From Typha latifolia (Eukaryota; Streptophyta; Magnoliopsida; Poales; Typhaceae): a stretch of DNA of 64,000 bases. The translations under genes and the position numbers were made by a program. The notes beneath the pieces are model-generated. The model worked only from the letters and a program-made list of their open reading frames with translations, was not told the DNA's origin and ran no database searches. Of the stretch, positions 25,328 to 40,300 are shown piece after piece (the first letter of the stretch is position 1; every line of letters starts with the position of its first letter). The stretch covers positions 5,146,001-5,210,000 of the forward strand of contig CM034109.1 in the NCBI GenBank assembly GCA_019914945.1, given 5' to 3'.

Positions 25328-28300
25328 ATGGAGGAGCCGGTGAGGATTAGACTCTTGTTCGAGGATCGCCATCTCCTCACGAAGGCCCAGAGGTCAGAAG
25401 GTCTGAGGCGCTGCTGGTTCCTCCTCCCACCGGAGCTCGCGACCGTCGCCGACCTAGCCGATCACGTCGCTCGCCGCTTTTGCTTACGCGGTGCTCCCCC
25501 TGACGGTCTCATCCTCTTAGTGAGTTGCTAAATGCATCATACTTGGACGTTTTCTTTTGATACACTGATGTAGATTGCAAAATGTCTACTTCTCTTCCGT
25601 ATTTTTTGTTTTCTCAGATGGAAAAAAAGATTCTTCTTTGATATAATCGTTTTATTTTTGATACATTGATGTAGATTTCTCACCGGTCACAAATTTTTAT
25701 TCTGTTGCATTGGTTCATAATGTTCGCCTCCTCTCTTTTGGCATTCACTGGATAATCTTTAGGACCCAATAGTGATGAAGATAAATGCCACCTTCTCTTT
25801 AGTAGAATTTTTTAGGGGTTTTCTTTGATTGTTTTAACAAAATAATGCTGTAAATACAAGAAATTAAATGAGGAAAGGCACCATACATTAGAAGATCAAA
25901 CATGGAGGTTCTTAGATCATTAAGCTGATTTACCTCTATTCTCATCCTTTACGGTCAGTATGCCTAACGTGAATACTGAAAGAGGACCATGATATGATGG
26001 TCAACCCCAAACCCCTAACTACTTGCGTTTTAGCTGTATGGAAGCCATTCACCTTTATTAAGTGCAAGGGTCTATTTCATCTTTCTTTCTATCTATCTAC
26101 CATCTAGTTTCCTTTATTTGTCAGCCCATTGTAACTTCCGACAAATCTTTAAGTATGTAAGACCATGGTGCTATTAAATAATTAACTGCTCTAAAAGTTT
26201 CCTTTATACTGGTTTTTATATTTTATATTTTAACACTCCCTCTCACTTTTGGGCTGATGCATTTTGATGGGCCCAAGAAGTGAATTTAATTTAAATGAGT
26301 GAAGTTTTATATTTTTAGGCAAAGATGGACATGACAGGAGTTGAACCCATGACTTTTGACTCTGATATCATATTAATTTACTAACTGCTCTAGCTTAAGC
26401 TTACGCGATAGAGAACGGTGGTTTTTATATTTTATATTCCAACAAATGCTCCTTCGTTTCTACAATTCCGATTTGCTTAGTATAAGGCTATTTGCTTTCT
26501 TTGGGGAAAAAATTATTTCAGATGAACTGCTCTTATATTGGTAAACCAGATCAAGTATCTGATGAAAGAGACCAGGACAATAGCAGCACACTAATACAAA
26601 TATTTCTTTTATTCTTTTGGCAGATGGATGAATTTGTTTTACCATCATTCGAGTCAACTTGCATTTTCAGAGACAAGGATATTGTAAGGTAATTTGGCTC
26701 AACTATCATCACAAAATACTTGCAAAGTGTCCTTTTTTGAAATATGACGCAAATTTACAATTGAAGTGTAGCAACATAGTTCAGGAAGTTCCTGATTCTG
26801 ATGCTTCTTACTACTTTGCACACACTTGGAGTTTCTCTAATACATAACAGTGAGATCCTGTTGTAATTTGAACTCCAAAAGCAAATTTAGCAGTTTAAAG
26901 TACAAAGCTTCAAATAAAGTTTCAATATTTTTGAAGCTTGGGTCTTCTTTGTTTAATTTAAAAGTTCTTGTACTAAGTTAGTGAGTCTCATCACTGCTTG
27001 TTCTAGTTATTATTACTGGATGTTGTATCTACTAGTGTTTAAGTTTAACAATTCTTGCTCACTCTTAGGGCAAAATAGTTATTAGAACTGAAGTTCTGTT
27101 GCAGTGTATAATTTTCATGTGGAATTTAGCTGCTGAAAACGCAGACAGCTTGTTTTGAGATATCATATTGTTGGAAGTAGCAAATTAGCAGAATATGTAT
27201 CACTTTACAATACTGAGTAACAAGCTAACCTGTGATTTACTAATTTTCTTTCTAGATTTAGCAACTTCGTCTGCTGAAAATGTCTTACAAATGTGATGTC
27301 TTCTGCTTCAAGACATATTATGCACCACTTATCCTCAATTTATATAGTTCTAGAAAGTGTCAATCTGTTATAGGGATGTCTCTTGGTTTCTTTTAGGATA
27401 ATTAGGGTGTAAGACATGTTCTTTTTTCTTTTAATTCCAGATCATTCCTCAGCAGCTCAATTTTAAAAGGCCACTAATTGAACCATACTTTTTTTAGATT
27501 CTAAATTCTGTAACTTTTTCAAAGTCTTCATTCTTAATTCTGTTTTCCCTTCTTTCTACATTGATCATCATCTGTTTTGGACCTTTTGGTAACTCTTGTG
27601 GTCCTTTCAGTACTACTGGTGTTGTTCTCATGATGTACTATCACCATCTACTGCCCACTATTATTATCTTTCTATCTATCTTGTGTTTTATTTATTTGTC
27701 TAAGCTTTGTCAAATTTTTTTTGTATCAATTTCCAATTATTTATCTATGAACTTTTATAAAAAAAAAAACTCCAATTATTAGTGCATGCATCTTCTACTA
27801 CTTGTCTATCGTATGGTTGAAACTTTTTTTTCCTTTCCACAAACACTTCATGAACATTTTTGTGCAATATAAGTTCCATGCCTATTTCTTCTTTGGATCT
27901 TCCTTGGTCTTTGTTAGTTTTGCTTTACCAAAAACCTTTAATTTTCACATTTGCCATCTAGGCTTTGGATATCTTCTTTTAATTTTATTTAACCTTTATT
28001 TAATTATTTAGATATTCATGTTCCTTATTTGATTTGGTTGATCACATATCATGGACAATATCATGGTTTAACTGGTGCTTCATCCTTATGGTTGCTTTAT
28101 TAAATGCTTGTTTTTAAATCAAACACTTGCTGATTGGCATTCACTTTGACTACTGAGTACCTTTATGATATTTCACTCATCTTTCACTTGAAGTTTTCCT
28201 TTGTTTGATATCTAGATGCTTTTTTTTTCTTAATCTCACCATTCTCATTCAAGCCACCTTTTCAAAATCATACATTTTTTTTTCAGTGTTTTAGAAAGAG

Positions 28301-31300
28301 GTGCATGCTCCTGCCTATGCGCAGAAATGCTCCCTATATTGCCCCACATAAACCACATCCTTTTTGGGTCTAGCACAATCAGCCAAATAAAGTTTACAAA
28401 TGGGTGGTATCCTATTATTAAAGATTTCCTTGTCATTGACACGGGGGTGCTAGTTGACTGTTAACATGGCACATGCCTTCGCAATGCGCCATGCCAACAA
28501 TAAGGAAGAAAAAGAGGGAAAAGGGAGGACCTGTTATGTCTTTAATCGGCGGCGGCAAGCCTTCGTCATGCCCTAGTTGCTCTCCCCACTGCCCTACCTA
28601 TTTCCTCATGTGTCCTAGCCTCCTTGTCGTGGCCAATACAAAAAAAGGAGTAGGGTTTGTGAAAGACAAAGGATTACTAATGGATCTGACTTAAGGTAAA
28701 TGTATATCTACTCACTTTAAGTTATCTAATTAGTGAATTAGGGTTGAATGGGCTATCTTCGTCATATGATCCTTTTTGCTGTTCCTCTAACACGAGTACC
28801 TTTTGCCCCTTACCACGGCCATGATACCTCTCCGCGACCTCTCTGTTACTGTGAATTGCCTCATTCACTCTTCCACTACTGTGAAACGCCTCTAAGAAGT
28901 GATCCATAAAAGCATGTCTTTGCTAGGAGGCAAAAGAGGGGGTGCCGTCTACACCCATATGTTCCACGTGCTAGTTGGCACGGCAATCCATCCTTATTAT
29001 CACATGATTTAGGTAGATATAAGCAAGTAAAGCATGAAATGCATCTGATTAGTTACTTAAGAGTTAAGAATTTGGATAGCAAATTACAGATGTTGATATC
29101 CACCTAATTTTTATTTTTGTAGTTATATTTTGGATATATATTTTATAATTTTAAATTATATTTCAATAGCTTTATTGGTAAACCACATTTCCTCGTGTGC
29201 ATCCATTATCTTAACACATTTATGCTATGCGGTGGCTTGACCGCTTGTGCACTGTCAGTTTTCACAACATTTCCTTTTCATAAGGTAATTGATGCAAAAC
29301 GTGGTGGAGAGAGATGGGGGAGGAAAGTAAGAAAGAAAGGAATAGGTTTTCACGTCCATCCTAAAAATGGTTTCACACTATTTTTCTCCAAAGAGCAAAA
29401 TCACATAATCTTTCATTAACCTCAAAAGAAAATATAACAGATTTATATATAAATCTACAATGGAATTAAGCAAAAGACACTCTACATAGAAAATAAATAA
29501 AAGACATCTCAAATAAATAAAAATCAGAACCAAATCCCTATAGGTGGGATCATCAACTGTCGATGCCTCCTACGCTGGTACACACGCACACCATTGAGTC
29601 CTATCAGTGATGTCCGCATCATGGGTACCTTCTGCTTGCACCATTTCTTGTCAATAAACCTCCTAGATACCATAATTTGCCTTATATTCTTGCATCCGAT
29701 GGATTGGATGATGATCTTGTAGTCTGAATCTGTACTTCTGTTTCAATTTAATTCTCAAGAACACATATCAACCACCATTCATCAGTAATGTAATTCATAA
29801 CGTAGTCAGATCCTGTCAATGGACTCATTCCTATATCAAATATCTTCCATCTTGCTTTAGATTCTTTCATCCTTACTACAATTCTTGTATCAATAGCAAG
29901 TTCGCAATTTCCCATAATGCAATCAACAAGAATAAGTGTTACGACAGTCCACTTGCAATGTCAAATCAACACAAAAAAAGAAAAAGAAAAAAAAAAGAGA
30001 AGCTATCTAGGACTGCAAGTGTCATCCATCTCATAGAGCTTTGTAATGGAAAATTGGAAGGGTCATAGTACTGTCAACAAGAATAAGTTTTAGTAGTCCA
30101 CTTGCAATGTCAAATCAACACAAAAAAGGAAAAAGAAAAAATAAGAGAAGCTATCTAGGACTGTAAGTGTCATCCATCTCATAGAGCTTTGTAATGGAAA
30201 ATTGGAAGGGTCATAGTACTGTGGGATACTTTTGTTTTGATCTTGCAGACATATTGCATGCCTACAGACATGCCAGTGCTGCCTAGGAGTGAAATGTTGT
30301 TGTCTGCATATGTGAGAGTTATGCGAGATGCTTAGATCAATAGTTGGAGACAGTGTGAGAGATGAAGATCATGGACAAAAGAGGGTTTTGAGAGCCGTGA
30401 TGGGGAGGCGTCGTGGATTGTTACTGATTATCACTTAGAGGATTGTTGAGTTATAAACAGATTGTTAAGTTATGAAGTGAATGATCCGCATTGTCTCATG
30501 GATCTGCAATGGATTGCGTAAGAAGAATAGCTATTTGCATGGGGCCCTTGATTCAAGACTTCTGCTATTTTTTGTGAAAGGTGGACTGTGGGTGCCTGGG
30601 TGGGGAATGGTGGCAGATAAAAGTGAATAAAGGATACCTGGAAATTATTCTTTCTTTGAGTCCTCTTTTTTCTATTTTTTCGGCCTGTGGTGACAACGAT
30701 GGACTTCAGTACAGACTTGGGACTTGATGATCTATTATGGGCTGGTTTGATGCAGATCTGAAGTTTCTGTGGTGAATCTGGTTTGGGCCACCAAGAGAAT
30801 ATCAAAAGACTGAAAGATGCAGAATACCACTTCAAGTCTGTTAGGATTTGTGGTACTAGTCTGGTCAGGTCAATGGACAACAGGTGAATATTCCTGTACT
30901 ACCCCTTGTTGGTCCCGAGGGACGGAGGAGGCTAGGTTAGCCGAAAGATGGTTATCGGTTCAAGGACGCAAGGTGACTTTGTATTTTCAGGGTAAGAAGG
31001 GGTAGAGAAAATGCCTCGAGCCGATGTCCAAGTACCAGGCGCTACGGCGCTGAAGTAACCCATGCCATACTCCCAGGAAAAGCTCGAACGACCTTCAACA
31101 AAAGGGTACCTGTACCCGAAACCGACACAGGATTTTCATGCAACATAAGGGAGAAATAGTGAGACAAGGAAAGAGAAAAGTTTAAAGAAGGAAAGAAAAT
31201 TAGGTTTTGGATAGACCAGTAGAGGACTCACTCATTATGGTCTCACACCCATTCTTGCTAAGGATGGAAAAAGGAAGAAGTCATAACCATCACGAGAAAT

Positions 31301-34300
31301 TGTTTGCATTTATCCAGAAAAACATAGATAAAAAACCCTAATAGTGGGTTTGGCCATTATTTTGAAGTTCTGTAATCGTGCGTATAGATAATAATGCTTA
31401 AAAATGAGGCTCCAAACTTGTCCAAGTAGTCTTCTTGTCAGTTGTTAAACTGGATGATTAAGGATCTGAATTTTGAATGAACCAAATGATAGATTAGCCT
31501 ATTAATATCGGATGAATACCAAATTAAATTGAAATTGTCTCAAGATAAAATAAGATTTACATCCCAAATGGATCAACCTTACTTGCAACAGGCCAAAAAC
31601 CATTAAAATAATGACCTCGAGCTGCTGGCCTTACACATTTGTCATTTCTCCAAAAGCTTCCTCAACTTTGACTAGTATTATTCCCTCCATAATATCTAAA
31701 AAGCTTGAATATCAGTGATATAATCCTGGAGTGGCATTTTAGCTTTCATGATAATGGAAAGAAACATTTTAAGTGATCTTTTAAGCCAATAAGAATTATT
31801 TAGAGTCAAATGGTGCTTGTCAAAGTTCTATCGTCAATATGGCAAGTCTGAATGCTTTAGCTACTAGAGATAACATTGTATTAGGTATTCACTATTTAGG
31901 TTGTTTAGGTGGCTATATATGGGGCTGCATTACATCAACCAATCAGTGTAATTTGTTGGTGGTTTTGCATTAAGCATTTATCATATGCTAAATTTTATCA
32001 TCTTCTCTCCCATTTCTTCCTGAAATACCTTTCTGCCACAATAAGTTTCTGTTATTCTTTTCCTCTATTAGATGTGAACCTATGTTAAATAATTCCACTA
32101 CTTGTGAGATACACTACATTTGATGGGCAAAGCTTGGATTGTGATGATTAAGACTTCTGTTCTTCATGAATTGTTAGATTGTATGCGAATTTGTGAACAT
32201 TCATCTGCATGCTTTGATTTCATGTGTGAAAAATAATCTTATTAATAGTTTTTTGTCCAAGTGGGTAATCTCACATTCACAATAACATCCATAGTTTCAT
32301 GACATAGCAATGCTGAAGTAAGTAAATCCAATTTTTCTTACCAGGGTGAAGAAGAAAGCATGTAAAAAGGAGGAGGTTATAGAAATAAATGGTGATGCAC
32401 ATTGTATTCAAGATCTTATGACTATAGACAAGCAACCTATACTCTCCAGTAATGATGCTCTGGCCATTAAGGACTTCCATGAGGATGTTGACAGGAATAG
32501 AAGCATAAATGAAGATGGTGTGCACGAGCACAGAGTTCTGGCCTTTATAAGTGAGGACACTAACTCAAAAGGAAAGAGAAAACATGCAGAAAAACCTGAG
32601 AGCTCAAAGTATTCTTTTATGAGCCTTTACATCTTACTTGTGGTCATTATTATTTCTGAATTCTTTTTGGAAAGTTTTAGTTAGTTGTGATGCTAAACTG
32701 CTAATAGATTCAGAACTGACTTGCTTTGCATCTGACAGTCAATTTTCATTTAAATATTTGCATGGTAATGAAGTTGTCACTGAAGTTGAAAGTAAAATTT
32801 TAATTAATATAAACTGGTTATCTTTCATCTTGGAGAAATAGCTGATCAAGATAATTACTCAACCATTGAGAGCTCAAACTAATTTTTGAACTTGAATTAG
32901 TTGCTCTCGTCCACAATAAAATAGGATATCAGGAATGATGTAATAGGACATTTATTATATAGTTCTATAAAATTGAATGAAACGATGACATAGAAGAAGT
33001 TTTAACACCCATGAGCTAAGATAGATGAAAGAATGAGAAATTACATGCATGTATTTATTTTCAATTCTCATTCTCTCCTTTCCTATTGTTATTTTGTTAG
33101 GATGCTAGGTTTTACTACTCAAAATTTTATTGTTTGGAAACCCATGATACTAGGATGTCATTCAGAGAGTTGATGAGCTATGAAGTTATGATCTTTGGGG
33201 CAGGCCTACAAATGCAAAATGTGGTGGAGAGAAAGAGATGAAGGAGAAAACAAATGGAAGAAAGGAATGGGGTTTCACACCTCCACCCTTAAAATAGTTT
33301 CACACTAATTTTCTCAAAGAATCAAAGTCAAATAATCTTCATTAACCTAAAGAAAATACAACGGGTAAGCAAAAGACACTATGAATAAAAAATAAACAAA
33401 AGACACTCTAAATAAATAAAAATATAAAATCAATCATAACTAAATTCCTATAGAGGGGATCATCAACTGTCGGCACTTCCTGCACTAGTACACATGCCAT
33501 CATGTTCTATTAGTGATGTGTGCATCAGCTACTATTTAGTGAACAGTTGGACATTCAATAGAATAACTATGATAGTAACTGCCATAATTATGACATGAAA
33601 ATCAAGTCTCTATATGCAGCCCCACAAATTAATGGTTCGTCATACACTTTTCTTAAGAGGGTAGGTTTTAATTAAGAATCTGCCCAAATTAAACCATAAT
33701 CCACTAGGGGACTAAAGTATCATAAGATTCATAACTATTATGGTGCAAAAGGTTCTAATTGTTGCAGCGTAGAGATATCCAGTGGGCATTTTCCCTATCT
33801 AGACCCCCTTTGCTTCACCTGTCTTGGGCATCGTACATTGCTGGCAAGGATGCTTAGATTATTCTCGCTAGAAACTCCTTTTATGTAATAGTTTAATTTC
33901 TCTCTTTTTGACCAATTTCAATATCCTTAGATTATTTTCAATGTACTCAATTTGGTGGAGGTCAATTCAATGATTTAGTTTTAGTGATCTCCAAACTATC
34001 TTGGAATTCATATCCATGTAGTAGCATATGAAGTATGTGCCCATCTCTACGAGCACTTGGTATATTGATGCTGAGAAATTTTTTTTGGCATCATATAACT
34101 TAAGCAAATGATAAAATATTAGGAGACTACCAAAAATGTATATACATGTGATTCACAGTCTTTTGAGAAATGGAAAAGGCAGCTGTCTTGGCGGGGCGGC
34201 ACACCGACCATCCTACTTATAGTAAAGGTGGGCCCCCGATATGTGGGTGGGCTGCCTTGGCGTCCTGCTTGTGCATGACGACCTGACTTTGTGGGAAGCG

Positions 34301-37300
34301 TTTTTCTTTTTTCTCTTTTTCCTACAAAAAGTAGGTCCTTTATATTAAAGAGAGATTTCAATTACACAAGGATGATCATTAGATATTAGGATTTATAATA
34401 TCTTGTTTGATCATTGCAAGGGCTTTGTGAGGAAATATAATATTGTTACGATCTAATTACATCGGTTAAGTCAAGTCAACTTTGATAGTTAACTTTATCT
34501 TATTATTTTGAATTTTAAATAAATCGGATAATTCACATGTTGATCCGATCCGCTAGAGATTTTTACTCTTATAAATAAGAGTAGACATGTGTTAATAATT
34601 ATTATTGAATGAATCTAAGTTTAGCTAAGTTAATACTTTTGTTCTTATCTCTTACCGTAGCAGCTAGATTATTTTTATTTTTCTAGGAGTAGATTATAGC
34701 TGTAGAAGTATTACAATATTCTAAACCTTAACCATCTTCTTCTATCAACAGCCAACAGCCACTCTTCTTTACGGTCGTCCACTATTACCCTTAGTCGTTC
34801 ATCACCCTCCGATGACCGCCGTAACATCGGTTAATTACCGTTCTGCCCTATTTGACCTTGCTCCACTATTTTATTATTATCTTTTCATCCAGACATCAAA
34901 TTCTTGTGAAACTAGATCTATTAGAATCCTAACTTCCGAGGCTACTTTCATATAAAGTTTCATAATTTTCTTAAGTTCTAGATCTGGTTCGTAACAAATA
35001 TGTTTAATCACTCTGTCTATCTTATGTTTCTCTTTGGATAATTGTCATGTTAGTCTTATCCTAAGTGCATAATAGTATGTTCCTTATCTGATGTAAGTCA
35101 TTAAACCATTTCTATCTTCCTTTTAGTTATATAATTTTAGTATTTGGGGTAGCAATTAGAGTAAGAAAGTGAGAACTTGTTATGGGTGTGATTTGTGATA
35201 ATGTTCATTGTGGTGTAGTTCACTATTAAAAAATTTATATATACTATATTTGTATATATTATATATTATATATTATATATTATATATTATATATTTATAT
35301 ATAATTATTTAAAATTTTTATGTATTAAAAATGCTAGACCGTCAGGGCTTTCGCATATGTGCCCGCATACTGCCTAGGCGCTATGCGGTGAGGTGAGCAC
35401 CCACAGTATCAAAATGTTGTGTGTGAAAGCAATCTTTGACTTGAGATATTGATGTTGTGACCATCCTTATTCCAATAGTGGGCCAGGTACCTTACTCTAT
35501 AAACAGTCAACATAGGTTATTTCAACTTTCAAGCCTAAAATCCTTCAAATTGTCATCCTAAGATAATAAATGTTTAAACATTTAGTCACTGCATACAACC
35601 ATATGTTAATGTTCCTGTTCTGCGGCGTGGTAGCAGGACCTCTAAGATACATGAGAAAATTATGGGTTTTTCTTTCCAGATGTTCATGTGCCGTACCATG
35701 TACATTCCTTAGTAAGTGCTTAACATGTGCTTTTCATGGTATCATACGATGCAGAACTAACACTATCCAGCGAACTTTACACAGCAATCCCACATATTAG
35801 CTAATAGTTGATGATAAAATATGTTTTCTGTTGTTTAACTCGTCTGTATATAGGGGTGGTGGTCGGTTTGGGTCCTGTCAGGTGGGTTGTGGTTAAGGCA
35901 ACATGAATATGGTCTGTTTATTAAACCAATTTACATGGTCACCTATGTAAACCATGTTATAAACAAATTAAATGGATTAGATTTTAAAGGGTTAAATGGG
36001 TCACACGGGTTATTCGGATCATAATCAGATTATTGGGTCATAAATTGGTTGACACAATTCGATCCGCTTAAATAAATTAATTTTGGGTTAAATGGGTTGA
36101 AAGAGCAAACATAAAAATGATCCATTTAATATTTGGCTTAGGTGGGTCGACACGTTTATGCTTTGAACCTGATTATGCATAATAATTTTATCTTTACACA
36201 TTGTGTTACGAACCAGATCTGGAATGATCCGGACGTAAGAAAATTATAAAAATTTAGGTGATGGTAGCCTCGTAAGTTAGGGTTCTTATAGTTCTAGTTT
36301 CACTTAAATAAAAAACGGGATGAAAAATTAAAAATAAAACTGTGGAGATAGGTCAGAATAGGATAGAATGGTAAATATTTGATGTTGTGGTGGTCGTTGG
36401 AGGGTGGCGGACGGCCAAGGGTGGTGGTGGATGGCCGTAAGGTAGGGTGACTGCTGGAGAAAAGGTGGTGGCTAGGGTTTGAAAGCTTTGGAGGTTCTAC
36501 GGTTATGATCTACTTCTAAAAAGGTAAAGACGATCTAATGGCTACGATAAAACGGTAAATATGATAATAAGAAAATAACTAAACTTAATTAATTCTCAAT
36601 GCTTCGATGCTTAACAAAAGAGCCCAACTACTCTATATATAGAGGTCGGTTACAACGAGACCCATTATGACTAGCCCTAAAGGCTGACATGACTCTAATT
36701 AGGACTTGCCTTAAAGATTTACATAATTTAATTAGACTTGCTTTAAAAGCTTACTTGACTTAATTAGACTTGTCTTAAGGGTTGTCATGACTTATTTGGA
36801 CTTGTCTTAACTAGACTTGTCTTAAGGGCTGTCATGATTTATTTCGACTTGTCTTAATGACTCACATGACTAAATTAGACTTACCTAAAAGACTTACATC
36901 ATAAAATAATTAAAAAATAAATAAACTCGATTCGACTTAACCCACGTGATCTGATCGTAACACATTGCATATATATAAGGTGTTCTTGTTGGCACCCTAA
37001 TTTACACTTTATTACTTTGATTTTTACAATTGGGTTATTGGTAAGATTGGATAAGGTTCTCTGGTGGCACCAAATCCAGCACATAATCTAAACATAGTAG
37101 AATTCTTATCGAGCCTGTTTCAGCCCATTTGATGGAAGCAATGCACAAGTTGAGTAGATGGTGATATTTTAATTGGGTTCTCCATTGGTACCCCTCCATT
37201 AAGAGATGGGTACAAAGAGTTTCATATGCCAGCTTTTTCTTTTGTGTAACTTTGTACGCCCAACTAAGTTGCATGTCTTTTGGTGAAATTATATTACACG

Positions 37301-40300
37301 CATTCATAAATATATGCTGTTTTTTTTTTCTCCAATATCTTAACTTTCAGATTCCTGCAAGTTTCTAGAATATGGATATGGATTAAAACTCTTATCTGGT
37401 TCCTTCTGCTTAATTTTGTTGGATTATTTTATGGTTATGCCATAATGGCCCTCTCAAACTTTTACTCACCTCATCTCTATTCTTGATGCAGGAGGAAGAA
37501 ATTGAAGCTGACCAGTTCTGAAAACCCAAATTTGCATAGCAAAGAGAAGTCATCTAAGGAGGATACAGGATTAGATACATTAGATCACTCTCAAATTAAT
37601 GTTGTTTCTAAGGAACCCAGCAATTCTGTGCTAGAAGGAGAAAAGTACGTTATAGTATGATCTTTTTATAGTTGTTGAATATTTTATACCATAAAATTAT
37701 TCTGCTTTTTTCATCTGATGTGTACTGTTTCAACTTCTGTAAGATACATAAAAGTTGTCCATGTATACTGTTTTTGATTGGTCCTTAATTTTGTTAGTCA
37801 TTTGTATTTGAAAATTTTGTGTGTAGTCGAGGTTATTTAGCGGAAGACAATAATAAATCAAACACACATTATATTTTACATGGAAACTCATCTGTGATCT
37901 TGTTCAAGGATCAAAATTACTGTGCTATAAATGTAGATACAAGATGTACTTATGACCTGTCCTATCGACTTGTCACCCACATCAAGAATTTCTCCTCGCT
38001 TGCTAGGCCTCATGATAAACTACTCCCTGTGCAACAGATCACCAACTGCAATAAAACCTACAGTAAAGAAACCCCACATCTCAGTATTCCCTTGAGGTAA
38101 TGATACAGTTGAACAAGTGTAGAACCTTCGAGATCTTTATGTTACAGTTCCAACAATGAAGATGGCCTTGACAGTTATGATGTCTTTTCTTCTCTCTATA
38201 GTTCCTAAGGTTTTTGATGTGGTAATCTTAAGAGTACCACAAACAAATTAGCCTTCATGCCTTTTATATAGGTGAAGAAATTGTCTTTCTATCGGACTAC
38301 AAAGCCCCAAAATCATTTTCAAATCTTTACAAAGTAGGCTCTGAAATTTTCCAAGATTCATTAGGCATTTGAATGGCTCCGTCGGGTGTCCAAAAGCAAT
38401 TCAAATGGACTTAAACACTTTAAGAATGGTTGCTCTATGAAAATCTGTTTTGCTAATATGAAAATCCGTTCGAACGGATATGAGAGTTCGAGCGGTTCCA
38501 TAACGCTCTTTGAACACTTGCAACAATTATACAAAACCCATTCTTTTGACTTTGAGCTTTAACCTTCTATAGACCCTAAGGCGATGATAAAAGATGAAAC
38601 ATTGTAGACCCAAAATCTTCATGCTGCAGCTTAAGGGATTGTTCGTATAGCCTAAATTCCCATAGGTTTCTATGGGAATTAGGCTTTCCTTAGGAAAATT
38701 TAAAGGAATAGGAAAAATTTCTTATGTGGATGTTTGGAGGAAATATTTCCAGAGGAAATAACCCTTTCCTAAGGGAAAAAGAATCCACTCTTTCCCTCAC
38801 TCTCTTCTCTTTCTCTCTCTCATTTCCGCATGTCTTCTCTCACCATGTCTCCTCTCACCCTCCTATCAACATTCCCCTCTCCATCATCTGCTCACCACCA
38901 CCACTACCACCACCATTACCATATCCTCATCCGCTCACCACCACCACCATCTTTTTCCCCTCCTCTGCCCTCTGCCCACCACCTTCATCACCACCATTAC
39001 TACCACTATCCAAGAATGTAAAACTTGGTATCAGAATCAGCCGTTAGAAAAAGCAATACGTATTGGTCGCCCGTATCGGAACAAATTATTTTTAATTACA
39101 TAAAATTCTAAATATTATTTAAAAATGTAAGAAAATTTCTAAAAATTTAGAAAAAATAATAAGAAAATAAGAAAATAAAAATTAGTCAATGAAGCATAAA
39201 AACTATAAAAAAAATTACCCAAAAATTATAATGAATTCCAACTTAAATTTGGTAAAATTTATACTCAAATTACTATTGTTGAACCATAGTGAAGAGATTG
39301 TTTTATAGCAGTAGGAAAAACGAAGTTAACAAGTGGGCGAGAAAAAGATAAGATAAATAAAAAAAACACTCATCCGAGTTCACTTGAGTGTGGAATAGCC
39401 AGAGGAGCTCACCGGATGTGCTCGCTAAAGTGTGAGGGGGTGGGAGGAGAGTGTGTGTGAAAGATAGATGATAAAAACTAAAAAATTAAAAGGAAGGTAG
39501 TTGAGGACATCAATTATAGGTTAAATATATTTTAGATTCGAAGTGAAAATTTTAAAAACTTAGTTTCGGCCGATACATTGGCCGATCTCACACCAAAACT
39601 AGTCATTAGATTGGTCTTCGATTTGGATCAAGATCGGTTATGGCCGATCCCGATTGACCGATCCGATTCAGGATAGGCCGATTTTGGGATCCATGCCACT
39701 ATCTCCTTCTCCTCCACCTACCACCACCACCTCCTCCTCCTTTGCCAAGTGCTCCTCATTCTTCTCTACCCACCACCACCTTTTCCATTCCTCCACCACC
39801 CATCACCAGCCCCTCCTCAATCTTCTCCGCCCACCATCACCACTCAATCCTTCTCATTCTCCTCTAGTCACTACCTCTTACCCCTCATCCTCCTCCCATC
39901 ACCACGTCTCCCATCTCTCTTCTTTCCTATATTTTTTCCTCCAAAATTTCCTAAAGTATCCAAACATGCTAAATAGTTATAAGGAAAATAAACTATAGGA
40001 TCCTTTAGTTTCACTTTTCAATTCCTACGTGTTGAAATCTTTCTAGAAATTTTCCCTTACTTACCGAAACATGCCCTAAGTGATGAAGTCAATCTCAAAC
40101 AAAAGATGACCTCCCATTTTTCAATCTTAGGCTCCTAGGGTTTTTATGTGAAAGAGATCCAAAAAGCACCACCAATGTAACAGCCTTTGTCCCTCTTTAT
40201 ATAGATGGCGAAACCCTCTTTCAATCATACTTGGAATCCCCAAAATCACTGTCAGATCTTTTGAAATTTGGCTCCAAACTTTCCAAACACTCACGTATGT

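Larger units (their letters stand above)
26689..32344 (+). other. Coilin intron 2 (5.7 kb)
   Basis: Lies between exon 2 (donor AAG|GTAATT) and exon 3 (acceptor CCAG|GGTG). It contains a GC-richer island at about 28440-28980 of unknown origin, one copy of a dispersed repeat (29291-29620), a 150-bp tandem duplication (29924-30221) and a plastid 23S rRNA fragment (30868-31132). The remainder is AT-rich and unassigned; no coding exon is required in it. Confidence 0.8.
32609..37491 (+). other. Coilin intron 3 (4.9 kb)
   Basis: Contains repeat copy 2 (33211-33526), a solo LTR (34444-34996), a TA-rich tract with a probable hAT-element end (about 35213-35420), a MITE-like segment (about 35835-36190) and a second, inverted solo LTR (36204-36962). 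No exon is needed: the phase across the intron (two nucleotides then one) restores the SSKRKKLKL reading frame. Confidence 0.8.

Noticed and set aside
30868..31132. Functional rRNA gene
   Set aside because: Only a fragment of plastid 23S rRNA with substitutions, embedded in a nuclear intron; it is a NUPT.
37819..38100. 93-codon ORF preceded by a TGTGTAG acceptor-like site in coilin intron 4
   Set aside because: No recognised domain, no matching donor that keeps the coilin frame, and exon 4 joins exon 5 in phase without it. Left as unexplained intron sequence.
38724..39998. Pro/His/Ser-rich ORFs
   Set aside because: Derived from CACCACCAC and CTCCTCC low-complexity runs in the Harbinger element.
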